Shown here: positions 53,543 to 63,025 of the stretch, in pieces | How positions within the stretch are numbered: position 1 is the first letter of the stretch | Layout: each line of letters begins with the position of its first letter | Assembly: GCA_021808665.1 (NCBI GenBank) | Contig: JAKBBA010000003.1 | Coordinates: 62,001 to 126,000, forward strand | Length of the DNA: 64,000 nt | Direction of reading: 5' to 3' | Source: Actinomycetes bacterium | GTDB lineage: Bacteria > Actinomycetota > Acidimicrobiia > Acidimicrobiales > Palsa-688 | Program-made: the position numbers and the translations under genes | The notes under the pieces: generated by a model | The model's input: the letters and a program-made list of their open reading frames with translations, nothing else | Told to the model about the DNA's origin: nothing | Database searches by the model: none

Positions 53543-56119
53543 GTGACACAGGAGAACGCCACCGAGGCTGTCGACCTCGATGCGATCGTGGTCGGTGCCG
53601 GCTTTGCCGGGATGTACATGTTGCACCGACTTCGCGAGGCTGGCTTTAGGACTCTTGTGATCGAAGCGGGCGATGACGTCGGCGGAACCTGGTACTGGAA
53701 CCGCTACCCGGGGGCTCGTTGCGACATCGAGAGTATCGACTACTCCTATAGCTTCGATCCCGAGCTGGAAAAAGAATGGGTCTGGAGCGAGAAGTACGCC
53801 ACCCAGCCCGAGATCCTGCGCTACGCGCAGCACGTTGCGGACAAGCTCGACCTTCGCCGGGACATTGAGTTCTCCACGAAGGTGACCGAGGCGGCCTGGG
53901 ACGCGAGCATGTCATGCTGGCGGGTCAAGACCGATAGCGGTCGGCTACTGACGGCTCGCTTCTGCATTATGGCCAGCGGTTGCTTGTCGCTGCCGAAGGA
54001 GCTCGACATCGAAGGCGTCGAGCGTTTCGGTGGTGACGTCTATTTCACGAGTAGATGGCCCCGAGGCGGTGTCGACTTCACCGGCAAGCGGGTCGCTGTA
54101 ATCGGCACCGGCTCCTCGGGAATCCAATCCATACCGCTCATAGCTGAGCAGGCAGACGGCCTGACAGTCTTCCAGCGCACTCCGAACTTCTCGATCCCGG
54201 CTGGTAACGGCCCTCACCGACCCGAGCAGCTTGCTGCCTACCAGGCGGACAGGAAGCAGTACCGGGAGCAGACTCGCATGTCTGCGGCGGGGATGGCTTC
54301 CCCTGTGGCGGAGATCAGCGCGCTGGCTGTCACGGAGGAGGAGCGCAACGCTATCTACGAGGAGTCTTGGGGTACCAAGGGCCTCACCTTCGCAGCGGTC
54401 TTCACCGACATCCTCACTAGCCCTGAGGCTAACGCCACTTTCGCCGACTTCGTGAGGAACAAGATCCGCTCCATCGTCTCCGACCCCGACACGGCCGACG
54501 CCCTATGTCCGACCGATTATCCGATCGGGACAAAGAGGTTGTGTCTGGACAGCGGCTACTACGCCACCTTCAACCGGCCCAACGTACGCTTGGTCGACCT
54601 GCGCAAACGTCCCCTTGCCACTATTACCGAGACAGGTGTCGACCTCGCTGGCGAATCTCTGCCCTTCGATGCCATCGTGTTCGCCACCGGTTTCGACGCC
54701 ATGACCGGAGCGATCCTCGCAGTCGATGTCACTGGACGTGACGGGATCAGCCTGAGGGAGAAGTGGGCTGACGGTCCCAAGACCTATCTTGGGCTCGCGG
54801 TCAGCGGCTTCCCGAACTTCTTCACTATCACCGGGCCGGGAAGCCCGTCGGTGCTGTCGAACATGCTGACGTCTATCGAACAGCACGTCGATTGGATCGC
54901 GGACTGCATCCAGCGGATGCGCAAGGACGGAGACGACGTGATCGAGGCGACGGTAACCGCTGAAGCGGGCTGGGTTAGTCACGTCCGGCAGTTCGCCGAC
55001 CTCACCTTGCTGCCGTATGCAAACTCCTGGTACGTCGGCGCGAACGTGCCGGGCAAACCCCGTGTCGTGATGCCCTACATAGGCGGGGTGGGCCGTTACC
55101 GCAGCATCTGTGACAGGGTTGTGGAGCGGGACTATCTGGGTTTTAGGTTCAGCGGGTCGAAGGGCACCCGTGTAGCCGACGGTGTCATCTGGCCGCTCCA
55201 AGCTGATGTCGGGGTGATGCTAGAGATGATGGCCGAGATGGGCGTACCTGCCCTCGAAACCCTGACGGTCGACCAAGCGAGAGGTTTCGTCGAACAATCC
55301 GCTTCTGCCAGTCCGCCAGGGCCTCCAGTAGGCGAAGTCCTAGACGGCATCTACAAAGCAGCAGCCGGCGATCTCGCCTACCGGCTGTACCGCCCTGCAG
55401 GTCAGGGTCCCCACCCCGTCGTAGCGTACTTCCATGGTGGGGGTTGGGTGCTCGGGAGCCATGCTTCGGACGATCCGATATGCCGGGACCTGTGCGCCCA
55501 GTCCGACTGCATAATCGTCTCCTTCGACTACCGTCACGCGCCCGAAAATCGTTTCCCGGCGGCAATCGAGGACGGCTTCGCAGCGGTCAACTGGCTTGCT
55601 GACAACGCCGAGAGGCTGGGAGGGATCCCCGGCCGGCTGGCGGTGGCCGGGTGGAGCGCAGGTGGCAACATTGCTGCGGTAACAGCCCAGATGGCCCGTG
55701 ACGCCGGTGGCCCGGACCTGTCAGGGCAGCTCCTCATAAACCCTGTAACGGACTCTGATCTCGGGCGGGGTTCGTATGTCGACAACGCTGAAGGGTTCTT
55801 CTTGACGGCGAACCTGATGAGGTGGTTCTGGGATCATTACGCCGACCCTTCTGAGAGAACCGACCCGAAGGCCGCCCCGATCCGGGCTGTGGACCTGTCA
55901 GGTCTGCCTCCGGCTGCGATTTTCACGAGCGAGTTCGACCCGCTTCGCGACGAGGGCCAGGCATACGCCGAGGCTTTAGACAAAGCAGGTGTTCCGGTCC
56001 AATACACGCCCGGCCCCGGACAGATACACACCTCCCTTGTCGCTACAGGGGGGATCGTCTCGGCGGCGGCCGCTCGCTCGCAGATGGCGGCAGCTATTCG
56101 CGGCTTCTTCGACAGCTAG
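53543..56119 (+). CDS. Baeyer-Villiger monooxygenase fused to alpha/beta-hydrolase (copy 2)
   Basis: An 858-residue paralogue of the fusion at 23374 with the same order: FAD site [28 protein letters not shown] site [20 protein letters not shown], then HSL-type hydrolase with HGGGW, Ser in GWSAGG, Asp in E-F-D-P-L-R-D-E and His in Q-I-H-T-S. The fingerprint histidine is Phe here ([12 protein letters not shown]). Long stretches are identical between copies, so they are duplicates. GTG 53543 follows GGGGGA by 6-7 bases. A sulfatase starts 79 bases after the stop and may be co-transcribed. Confidence 0.88.
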   Translation: MTQENATEAVDLDAIVVGAGFAGMYMLHRLREAGFRTLVIEAGDDVGGTWYWNRYPGARCDIESIDYSYSFDPELEKEWVWSEKYATQPEILRYAQHVADKLDLRRDIEFSTKVTEAAWDASMSCWRVKTDSGRLLTARFCIMASGCLSLPKELDIEGVERFGGDVYFTSRWPRGGVDFTGKRVAVIGTGSSGIQSIPLIAEQADGLTVFQRTPNFSIPAGNGPHRPEQLAAYQADRKQYREQTRMSAAGMASPVAEISALAVTEEERNAIYEESWGTKGLTFAAVFTDILTSPEANATFADFVRNKIRSIVSDPDTADALCPTDYPIGTKRLCLDSGYYATFNRPNVRLVDLRKRPLATITETGVDLAGESLPFDAIVFATGFDAMTGAILAVDVTGRDGISLREKWADGPKTYLGLAVSGFPNFFTITGPGSPSVLSNMLTSIEQHVDWIADCIQRMRKDGDDVIEATVTAEAGWVSHVRQFADLTLLPYANSWYVGANVPGKPRVVMPYIGGVGRYRSICDRVVERDYLGFRFSGSKGTRVADGVIWPLQADVGVMLEMMAEMGVPALETLTVDQARGFVEQSASASPPGPPVGEVLDGIYKAAAGDLAYRLYRPAGQGPHPVVAYFHGGGWVLGSHASDDPICRDLCAQSDCIIVSFDYRHAPENRFPAAIEDGFAAVNWLADNAERLGGIPGRLAVAGWSAGGNIAAVTAQMARDAGGPDLSGQLLINPVTDSDLGRGSYVDNAEGFFLTANLMRWFWDHYADPSERTDPKAAPIRAVDLSGLPPAAIFTSEFDPLRDEGQAYAEALDKAGVPVQYTPGPGQIHTSLVATGGIVSAAAARSQMAAAIRGFFDS

Positions 56120-56198
56120 CACCGCCCGAGTGGTTGATGTGAGAGCCGATAATTGGCAGGGCACCCGAGTCTAAGAGTAGACAAGCGAGGAAGCAGGC

Positions 56199-57716
56199 AT
56201 GCGGATCCTTTACGTAGATGTCGATACCCTGAGAGCCGACCATCTGGCCCCCTATGGTTACAGCCGACAGACGGCCCCTAACCTGGAGAGACTCGCTGAG
56301 CGCAGCATACTTTTCGACCGCTACTACTGCTCCGACTCTCCGTGTCTGCCATCTCGGGCTGCCCTCTTCAGCGGGCAGTTTGGGATAACGAACGGTGTGA
56401 TAGGTCATTTCGGGAGGGCTGGCCAGTACCGCCTCGAAGCAGGTCACGGATCCGCTCCCGGCCGCCCCCTGGCCGGCCAAGCATTACAGGAGAGCGGCTG
56501 GTATACGGCAGCTGTCTCTATGTTTGCTGAGCGGCATCGGGCGTACTGGTTCTGCGGTAACTTCCGAGAGGTCATCAGAGCGAGCGGCGAGCTCAACGAC
56601 GAGCAGGCCCATCAGGTGAACCCAGTGGCGATCGACTGGATCCGGCGCAACAAGGACCGCGACAACTGGTTCTTGCACGTGCACTACTGGGAACCACACA
56701 CCGACTATTTGGTCGGTCCAGAATGGGTGGAAAAGGCGGCGTCCACCGGAACCGTCCAAGAGTGGCCCGACGAGGACACGATCTCCGCCCACGGGGAGCA
56801 GATCTACGGTCCTCGGTCGGCGCTGGACCTTCACTACACGAGCCGTGGACCTCGCCGCTCGGCCGTCCCGCATGCAATGCCCGACGCCATCCGGAGCCGA
56901 ACGGACTTTGAGCTTCTAATAAACGGCTACGACGCAACGATCCTCTACTGGGACCACTACTTCGGCCAGCTCCTCGATGTGCTCGACGAGGTCGGCCTCT
57001 CAGAAGACACTGCGATAGTAGTGACCGGGGATCACGGTGAGTCCCTTGGGGAGAACGGCTCCTACGCCGAGCACGGACTTGCGAACGAACCGACGACGCG
57101 CGTGCCACTGATCGTGTACTGGCCGGGAGTAACGGACAGCCTGGCAGCTGACAGACGCCACCGTTCGGAGCTCCTTTACAACATCGACTTCGCCCCTACG
57201 CTCTGCGAGCTTCTGGGCATTACCGTCCCGGCGGGGTGGCAAGGGAGGTCGTTTGCCGCGGCATTTCGCGGTGAACAGGTCAACTCCCGCCCCTACCTTG
57301 TGCTGGGGCAAGGGGCTCACACCTACCAGCGGGCGGTCCGAACGGCGGATCACCTTTACGTCCGAACCTACCACCCTGGGGCTTTCCGGGCCGAGTGGGA
57401 GCAACTCTTTGACGTTACCGCCGACCCTCATCTCAGCGTGGATCTGCTCCTGGATAAGCCGGAGGTGGTCACGGAGATGCGGTCGATGCTGGTCGAATGG
57501 TGGCAGCGCCACGCTGCCACCCCAGGAGCCCCTCCCGATCCTATGCAGGCCACGATGCAGAAGGGTCCGACCTTCTACAACGACACTGGTGTGTACGCGT
57601 CGCACCTCCGGGCCACCGGCAGGTCGCACCTAGCTGACGACCTCCTCGCCAGAGTCGGCTCCGCGGCGGGAACCCCTAGGGTGTGGTGGGATTCTCCGGA
57701 GATCGCCGGTGTATGA
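56199..57716 (+). CDS. Type I sulfatase
   Basis: A 505-residue alkaline-phosphatase-superfamily enzyme. Metal ligands start in D-V-D-T-L-R-A-D-H, and the active site C-L-P-S-R (Cys49) is the C-x-P-S-R motif whose Cys becomes formylglycine. V-V-T-G-D-H-G-E-S-L and Y-A-E-H-G supply further ligands. No signal peptide, so it acts in the cytoplasm. A formylglycine-generating enzyme must exist elsewhere. Its place behind the BVMO fusion suggests sulfated substrates, possibly sulfated sterols or lipids (inference). Confidence 0.88.
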   Translation: MRILYVDVDTLRADHLAPYGYSRQTAPNLERLAERSILFDRYYCSDSPCLPSRAALFSGQFGITNGVIGHFGRAGQYRLEAGHGSAPGRPLAGQALQESGWYTAAVSMFAERHRAYWFCGNFREVIRASGELNDEQAHQVNPVAIDWIRRNKDRDNWFLHVHYWEPHTDYLVGPEWVEKAASTGTVQEWPDEDTISAHGEQIYGPRSALDLHYTSRGPRRSAVPHAMPDAIRSRTDFELLINGYDATILYWDHYFGQLLDVLDEVGLSEDTAIVVTGDHGESLGENGSYAEHGLANEPTTRVPLIVYWPGVTDSLAADRRHRSELLYNIDFAPTLCELLGITVPAGWQGRSFAAAFRGEQVNSRPYLVLGQGAHTYQRAVRTADHLYVRTYHPGAFRAEWEQLFDVTADPHLSVDLLLDKPEVVTEMRSMLVEWWQRHAATPGAPPDPMQATMQKGPTFYNDTGVYASHLRATGRSHLADDLLARVGSAAGTPRVWWDSPEIAGV

Positions 57717-57717
57717 C

Positions 57718-57748
57718 CATGACGTGGCAGCGAGACACCCGCGTCATG
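57718..57748. terminator. Bidirectional hairpin between convergent sulfatase and hemolysin III genes
   Basis: CATGACGTGG (57718-57727) pairs with CCGCGTCATG (57739-57748), ten pairs including one G-T, around an 11-base loop. It starts right after the sulfatase stop and includes the stop codon of the opposite gene (57744-57746). No T-run, as is usual in high-GC actinobacteria. Confidence 0.5.
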
Positions 57749-58421
57749 CAGGGGCACCCCGTAGTCCTGAGACGACGATGATCGATATTGCGCTGTACTG
57801 GGCCGCGTAAGCCAGGACGGTGAGGGAGTGGAAGACCTCGTGGAAGCCGAACACCTGGGGCCACGGGTCGGGACGCTTTAGCCCGTAGACCAAGCCGCCG
57901 AGGCTGTATAGAACTCCCCCGGAGATGATCAACGCGAAAGCCACGGCGCCGGCCCCGTGGAGTAGCTCGGGCATCACGAACACCATCACCCAGCCGACGA
58001 TCGCGTAGAGGGGGGTGTACAACCACCGGGGGGCGTCGATCCACGCTAGGCGGAAACCGACGCCGATCGCGGCGGCGGACCAGACGGCGACGAGTACCGC
58101 CACCCGGGTTGTCCCGTGTAGGGCGAGGACGGCTACGGGTGTATAGGTTCCCGCTATGAGGAGGTATATGTTTGCGTGGTCGAGGCGCCGCAGGACAGCC
58201 CTGACGCTCGGTTTCCAAGAGCCGCGGTGGTATAGCGCCGACACCCCGAAGAGCACCGCAGACGTCAGCATGTAAACCCCAGCTGCTATCCGTCCCGGGA
58301 GAGTCGAGGCCTCGAACACCAAGGCGGCTCCAGCGGCGAGCACCGCTGGAAATGCCACTTCGTGTATCCATCCTCTTAGCTTCGGTTTGGGCGTTGCGAC
58401 CGGTAGCATCACTACGATCAT
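57744..58421 (-). CDS. Hemolysin III (PAQR) family membrane protein
   Basis: A 225-residue protein with seven predicted helices. S-A-L-Y-H-R-G and H-E-V-F-H-S-L-T-V-L hold the conserved histidines of the hemolysin III/PAQR family (zinc-binding, possible ceramidase-like hydrolase). It converges on the sulfatase gene and shares the hairpin terminator with it. Role in this organism unknown. Confidence 0.88.
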   Translation of the reverse strand: MIVVMLPVATPKPKLRGWIHEVAFPAVLAAGAALVFEASTLPGRIAAGVYMLTSAVLFGVSALYHRGSWKPSVRAVLRRLDHANIYLLIAGTYTPVAVLALHGTTRVAVLVAVWSAAAIGVGFRLAWIDAPRWLYTPLYAIVGWVMVFVMPELLHGAGAVAFALIISGGVLYSLGGLVYGLKRPDPWPQVFGFHEVFHSLTVLAYAAQYSAISIIVVSGLRGAPA

Positions 58422-58489
58422 TGCATCCCGGCGAAGCCGACGGTCAGCGCTCGGCGAACCAGGGATCGACCTTTAACGCTGGTGGCCCG

Positions 58490-59423
58490 CTACAGGAGTC
58501 CCTTCTCGGCACGTTCAGGACGAGCCCGCCGGGCGCGCGAGGCGGACAGCAGGGCAGCGAGGGCCAAGAAGCCCATCGACGCGTAGAACGCCGAGTGCAG
58601 TCCCTGGGTGAACACCACCGCTACGCGGCCGTGCAGCTTGGTGGTTCCCACGAAGATGGCGAACGCAAGGCTGCGAGGTATCGACCTGGAAGCGATCAGG
58701 ATAGCCATAGAAAAGGAGAAGACCATTCCAGTGTTCTGAAAAGTCCGCAACATGCCCGACGTAATGCCGAACACTTCTTTGGGGGAGGCTTTCATAACCG
58801 CCGAGTTATTGGCAGGAAAGAAGCTGCTGGCGCCGATACCGTTGACGATGCTTGCAGCCACGACGAGCAGGAGGCTGGTCGTGGCTGCAAGGTGGGCATA
58901 AAGGAACAGGGCAAAGACCTGCACGCCGAGGCCCACCGTCGCCGGTATAACCGGGCCGATCTTGTCCGCCAAACGGCCCGAAAGGGGGCCGACCGCCAAG
59001 AACGATGCCCAGCACCGCTCCGGTGCTCCAGCCGATCCCGTTGAAACCGTACGCCCTGCCGCGTTTATCCGCCGGGAAGAGGTCGGCGATCACCGCCCCG
59101 GAGTTCGCGCTGACAAGGGCGCCGCCCACTCCTTGCAGGGCACGGAAAGCGATGATCGAAGCCTGGTCCCAAGACAGGGCACACAGGGCGGAGCCGACGA
59201 TGAACACGACGAAACCGGTTTCGTACATACGGACCCTGCCGTACATGTCACCTAGACGACCTACCTGGGACGCCAGGAGGGTGACGACCAGCAGATATCC
59301 GATCACCACCCAGATGACCGACGCTAGGGCTACGTGCAGGCCCCGTTCGATCTCCGGCAGAGCGAGAACAACGATGGTTGTATCAACCGCAGTGATCAGC
59401 ACTCCTGTCATCACCACGACCAA
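58490..59423 (-). pseudogene. MFS (EmrB/QacA-type) transporter with internal deletion and frameshift
   Basis: Two frames join near 59000. The N-terminal part (59423 to about 59000) has V-D-T-T-I-V-V-L-A-L-P and G-R-L-G-D-M-Y-G-R and about five helices, and runs to G-A-V-L-G-I-V-L-G-G. It then shifts frame to A-V-G-P-L-S-G-R-L-A-D-K-I-G-P, which in 14-helix transporters lies some 150-200 residues later. The middle is therefore missing and the frame broken. The C-terminal half has about three more helices. The recombination point is where G-x-L-G-G and G-P-x-x-G-R-L repeats could misalign. Confidence 0.72.
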
Positions 59424-59464
59424 GGCCAGCCCGGTTCGCTGCCCAGTTGGGTAGGGTCCTATAG

Positions 59465-60274
59465 GTGACGAACCTGGTGACCGTGGACTTCCCCCTCGAC
59501 TCGGTGGCAGTGGTGACGATGACCAACCCGGCTATCGCCAACTTCGGTTCCTGGCAGGCGATCAGCGATCTTGCAGACGGCCTCTCAGGGGCGCGCCTTG
59601 AAGGGTCTCGGGTTACGGTCGTCGCGTCGGGCGTCCCGGGCTACTGGCTTCAACACGCTTGGCTGACGGATCTTCACAACGCTTTTGCGGGCGGGCCGAC
59701 CAGCGGGGACGGTGCGGCATGGTGGCGGTGCCTGGAGGAGCTGACAAGCACCCCGGTTGTCACGATTGCCGCAGTGTCAGGTGATACCTCAGGTGGAGGT
59801 TGTGAGCTGGGTTGGGCCTGCGATCTGCGCATAGCCGAAGAGCAAGCCCTCTTCGGCCAGCCTGAGGTGGCGATCGGTGTCGGGACGGGCATCGGAGGGA
59901 CTTCGCGTCTCCGTCACCTGGTCGGCCGGTCGGCGACAGCGGAGATGGTGCTCCTCGGAGCCCCCATGACAGCTCAACGGCTCTACGAGCTTGGCGCAGT
60001 AAACCGCGTGGTCCCCCACGGCTCGGCCCTAGACGTGGCTCTGAAATGGGCGGAGCGCATCGTTTCGCACTCGCCGGCGGCAGTTATGGGTATGAAGCGT
60101 ATGCTGAGCGAAGGAGACGACCTGCTCCGCATACCGGAGTCGGTGGCCAACGACCAGCGGATCTTCCAAACCTTCAGCGGCTCGGTTGAGGCGTTGGAGT
60201 CGATGAAGCGGATCCAGGGACGTTTCGACGCTGGCGCGACCCCACGGGACGTCTACGGTGATCCGATACCGTAG
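59465..60274 (+). CDS. Enoyl-CoA hydratase/isomerase family protein
   Basis: A 269-residue crotonase-fold protein starting at GTG 59465. The segment A-A-V-S-G-D-T-S-G-G-G-C-E-L-G-W-A-C-D supplies the oxyanion hole and the Glu position, and G-Q-P-E-V-A-I-G supplies the second. The first oxyanion segment is weak (V-P-G-Y-W-L-Q instead of the usual S-x-G-x-D), so hydratase activity is doubtful. It lies divergent from the MFS pseudogene and ends in a 15-base-pair terminator hairpin. Confidence 0.85.
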   Translation: MTNLVTVDFPLDSVAVVTMTNPAIANFGSWQAISDLADGLSGARLEGSRVTVVASGVPGYWLQHAWLTDLHNAFAGGPTSGDGAAWWRCLEELTSTPVVTIAAVSGDTSGGGCELGWACDLRIAEEQALFGQPEVAIGVGTGIGGTSRLRHLVGRSATAEMVLLGAPMTAQRLYELGAVNRVVPHGSALDVALKWAERIVSHSPAAVMGMKRMLSEGDDLLRIPESVANDQRIFQTFSGSVEALESMKRIQGRFDAGATPRDVYGDPIP

Positions 60275-60282
60275 ACGTCCCG
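60245..60282. terminator. 15-base-pair perfect bidirectional terminator hairpin
   Basis: CGGGACGTCTACGGT (60245-60259) and ACCGTAGACGTCCCG (60268-60282) are perfect complements around an 8-base loop. The stop codon of the enoyl-CoA hydratase-like gene (60272-60274) lies in the right arm, and the convergent transporter gene ends at 60315. Such a stable stem between convergent genes is a shared terminator candidate. Confidence 0.62.
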
Positions 60283-60314
60283 CAGATTCCCAGATCGCGG
60301 GGTTTGAAATCGTG

Positions 60315-61499
60315 TCAATCCGGCGAGCCGGGTTCATCGCCAAGTGCCGGCGTCGCGACACGCCAGGCTTCGCCCGTGCTGAGCGCCCAGGCTGTCCTCG
60401 CTGCAACGACAACCCAAAATCCGATCAAAGTGACGAACAGCACGCCGGCTGCCCAGTCAAGCGTTCGCATATGCCAAGCCGATCCCAAAGCTAGGGTCGC
60501 CACGGTGTACGCACCGATGGGGAAGGTGAAACCCCACCAGCCGATCCCGAAAGGCAGGCGGCCTGCGCGCAGGTACCTGACCAGCAGCGTCGCTGCTACA
60601 GCGAGCCACCAGACTCCGAACCCCCAAAGGGCGGCGGCGGCCACCTGGGACGTGGCTGCGATCGCGGAGCCTGAGGGGCCGAAGACGGCGCTTGCGGCTG
60701 CGCTCATCTTGATCAGCGCCAAAGCCCCGACGCCTATAGGGCCTAGTCCTATCCACAGCGACGGTGCCAGGGCGGCGTGGGGAAGCGGGTGCAAGACGAG
60801 GCGGGTGTGCAGCATCCCCAAGATGAGGAGGTAGAGCATGAACCCCATTCCCCAGAAGGCATAAGCGATCAGCATCAGCCCGCGAGCGGTAGCCGGAGAC
60901 GATCCGTGGACGAGGGGTACCAGTACGAGCGGCATGACGATGGTGACGACAGGAGGGATGAACCACGAGCCGTTGACTTTGTCCTGTCTGAGGTACGGAC
61001 CGACGAAGAGTGTGTACGCGAAGACGACGCTACCTACGAAAGCCAGCGGGGCTCCAAGCCAGACGAGGGAGACCACGAGATCTCGGACGGTCTCGGCCGA
61101 GAACCACGTCGGGCCTACCGCCGAGGCGGTAGCGGCCAGTACGAGGATCCCTCCCGGAATCGTGCCGTAAAGAGCTCCTACTGTTGGGTCGTTGAGGTCC
61201 GCTAGAGAGGCGCCGGCGTGCTTGGCGAACCGGGCTATGTAGCCAACCAGCAGAGGTACGGCGATAGCTGTTGCTGCTATAGCCATCACCTGGCTGAGGG
61301 TGCGGTCCGCTGAGGCGAGCGCTGTCACGCCTCCGGGATTCTGGGAGGCTGCGATCGCGACGATCGCCGTGCCCATCACCGCCCCGAACCATCCCGGGCT
61401 AAAGCCTCTGAGCTTTGAGGTTCCGGCGAACCCCGCTCCGCCGGTATCGTTTTTGGCCTGGTCGCCTGCGTCTGGCTCGTCGAGATATCTTTTAAGCAT
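60315..61499 (-). CDS. TDT/SLAC1-family (tellurite-resistance/dicarboxylate) transporter
   Basis: A 394-residue protein with about ten helices. F-S-P-G-W-F-G-A-V-M-G-T near the start and S-W-F-I-P-P-V are hallmarks of the TDT family (TehA, Mae1, SLAC1), which carries anions such as malate, sulfite and chloride. ATG 61499 follows GAGGAG; GTG 61550 would add 17 residues. It shares its terminator with the convergent crotonase-like gene. Substrate not predictable. Confidence 0.83.
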   Translation of the reverse strand: MLKRYLDEPDAGDQAKNDTGGAGFAGTSKLRGFSPGWFGAVMGTAIVAIAASQNPGGVTALASADRTLSQVMAIAATAIAVPLLVGYIARFAKHAGASLADLNDPTVGALYGTIPGGILVLAATASAVGPTWFSAETVRDLVVSLVWLGAPLAFVGSVVFAYTLFVGPYLRQDKVNGSWFIPPVVTIVMPLVLVPLVHGSSPATARGLMLIAYAFWGMGFMLYLLILGMLHTRLVLHPLPHAALAPSLWIGLGPIGVGALALIKMSAAASAVFGPSGSAIAATSQVAAAALWGFGVWWLAVAATLLVRYLRAGRLPFGIGWWGFTFPIGAYTVATLALGSAWHMRTLDWAAGVLFVTLIGFWVVVAARTAWALSTGEAWRVATPALGDEPGSPD

Positions 61500-61593
61500 G
61501 CTATCGCTCCTCGCGGATGGCGTTGCATCCTTTGGGTGCAACGCTGTCACGCCTCAGGGCATTCTGTCCGGGACTAGAAAGGGCCGAAAGTCC

Positions 61594-62841
61594 TTAGCTG
61601 GCATCGCCGAAACGCAACGGGGAGTTCTCGGAACGTAGCTGGGCGAACAGGGCTGCACCCATCACTACCACCGGCACCTCCACTAGGAGGAACATGTGTG
61701 CATAGCCGACCAGCCCCGCCAGCCAGCCCGAAAGAAGCGGCACCACCACGCTGACAGCGTTGGCTGAGGCCATCAGCTGCCCGTTGGCCCTGGCTAGATG
61801 GGCCCTCGGAGTCCGTTCGGCTAACATGCCTGAGGCCAGTGGAAACGTGGCCCCGTGCGGTATTCCCAGCAGCACCATCGCGAAGACGAGCGGGGTGAAG
61901 CTGCCTGCCACCGACAGCATCGCAACCCCGGCGACGGTCGCGGCCACGGAGCACACCAACAAGGTCACCGTGGACGGCTTAGGTGAAGCGAAGGCTAGGA
62001 GGCCCCGCACGGCGAAAGACACCCCGAAGAAGACCCCGAACGCTACCTGTGCGCCAGCGGCGGAAGTGTGGTCTGTGTTGCGCGCCAGTAGAGCACCGAA
62101 CGCTACAAGGGCGGCGAAAGGTACCTGGTAGGTGAGCATGACTGTGACCGCCAGTTTGAATGCGGGGGAACTTCGCCACGAGAAACGGTCGACGTCACTG
62201 CGATTTTCGTCCGATGGCCCCGTTCTTGCAGCGGGGCGCTCCTCGACAGGAGCGCCCCGCTGACGCAAAACTGCGATTAGCGACGCGGCCGTTGCGGCGG
62301 CTGGAAGGGGCAGCAGGACAGCGAACGTTTCTCGTAGCGAGTCGTGTGTAGCGCGTAGCACCACCGCCTCCAGTAGGGGGCCGACCAGCAAACTTACCGA
62401 CAGCGCCAGGGCGAAAACCGCGAGAGCCCTGGCCCTCTCGTGGGCGGGTCCGCCAGCGATGGCGGTCATCAAGGCGGGGAAAGCGAGCCCTCCCCCTAGT
62501 CCGAGGACGCCAGCCGCCAACCAGACTCCTATGGTGCCCGTGGGGGAAGCTAGCAATCCGAATGCCACAAGACCGAACATCTGGCCGGCCGCGACCAGCA
62601 TGAGGGTGTGCTGCGGGCGGCTCCTGCCGACGATCTGCGTAGCGCAGACTACCGAAGCTGCGGCGGCCAACCCTCCCATCTCCCCGACTGTCGTGTTGCT
62701 CAGGTGCAGCAGGTTACGGGCTACCAGAGGGTAAGTGGTCTGCCCCGCATTTTGCCCCGAACGCCCAAAGGCGGCTATGGCAAGCAGTAGAGGTGACACG
62801 GTCCAAACAAGACCCGACGTCTTGGGAGATCTCAAAAGCAC
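61594..62841 (-). CDS. MFS transporter
   Basis: A 415-residue protein with about twelve helices in two six-helix halves, linked by a charged loop (about residues 186-215). It resembles the YfcJ/arabinose-efflux-type MFS group. The start is GTG 62841 or TTG 62835; neither has an ideal ribosome site. A 15-base-pair perfect hairpin lies inside the DNA for the central loop (62229-62262). It is divergent from the SDR gene at 63026. Substrate unknown. Confidence 0.85.
   Translation of the reverse strand: MLLRSPKTSGLVWTVSPLLLAIAAFGRSGQNAGQTTYPLVARNLLHLSNTTVGEMGGLAAAASVVCATQIVGRSRPQHTLMLVAAGQMFGLVAFGLLASPTGTIGVWLAAGVLGLGGGLAFPALMTAIAGGPAHERARALAVFALALSVSLLVGPLLEAVVLRATHDSLRETFAVLLPLPAAATAASLIAVLRQRGAPVEERPAARTGPSDENRSDVDRFSWRSSPAFKLAVTVMLTYQVPFAALVAFGALLARNTDHTSAAGAQVAFGVFFGVSFAVRGLLAFASPKPSTVTLLVCSVAATVAGVAMLSVAGSFTPLVFAMVLLGIPHGATFPLASGMLAERTPRAHLARANGQLMASANAVSVVVPLLSGWLAGLVGYAHMFLLVEVPVVVMGAALFAQLRSENSPLRFGDAS
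62229..62262. repeat. Perfect 15-base-pair inverted repeat inside the MFS gene
   Basis: CAGCGGGGCGCTCCT (62229-62243) and AGGAGCGCCCCGCTG (62248-62262) are perfect complements around loop CGAC. It encodes the charged cytoplasmic loop between helices 6 and 7. A stem this stable is unexpected by chance in a coding region. Confidence 0.8.
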
Positions 62842-63025
62842 TCACCAGTGTCGTATGGCAAAAGCCCGCGTCTGAACTCGATCACTTTCTTCTCATTTTA
62901 CAGTCTCCGGTGGTCGTGCCGAGAGGTGCTTCGCTCGCCGACGTCGCTGTAGTGTTCCAGTGCAGCATCCGCCGGCCGGTCTCGGTTGGCGTCATCTCAG
63001 TTCGCCCCCAAGAAAGGAACCGGCT

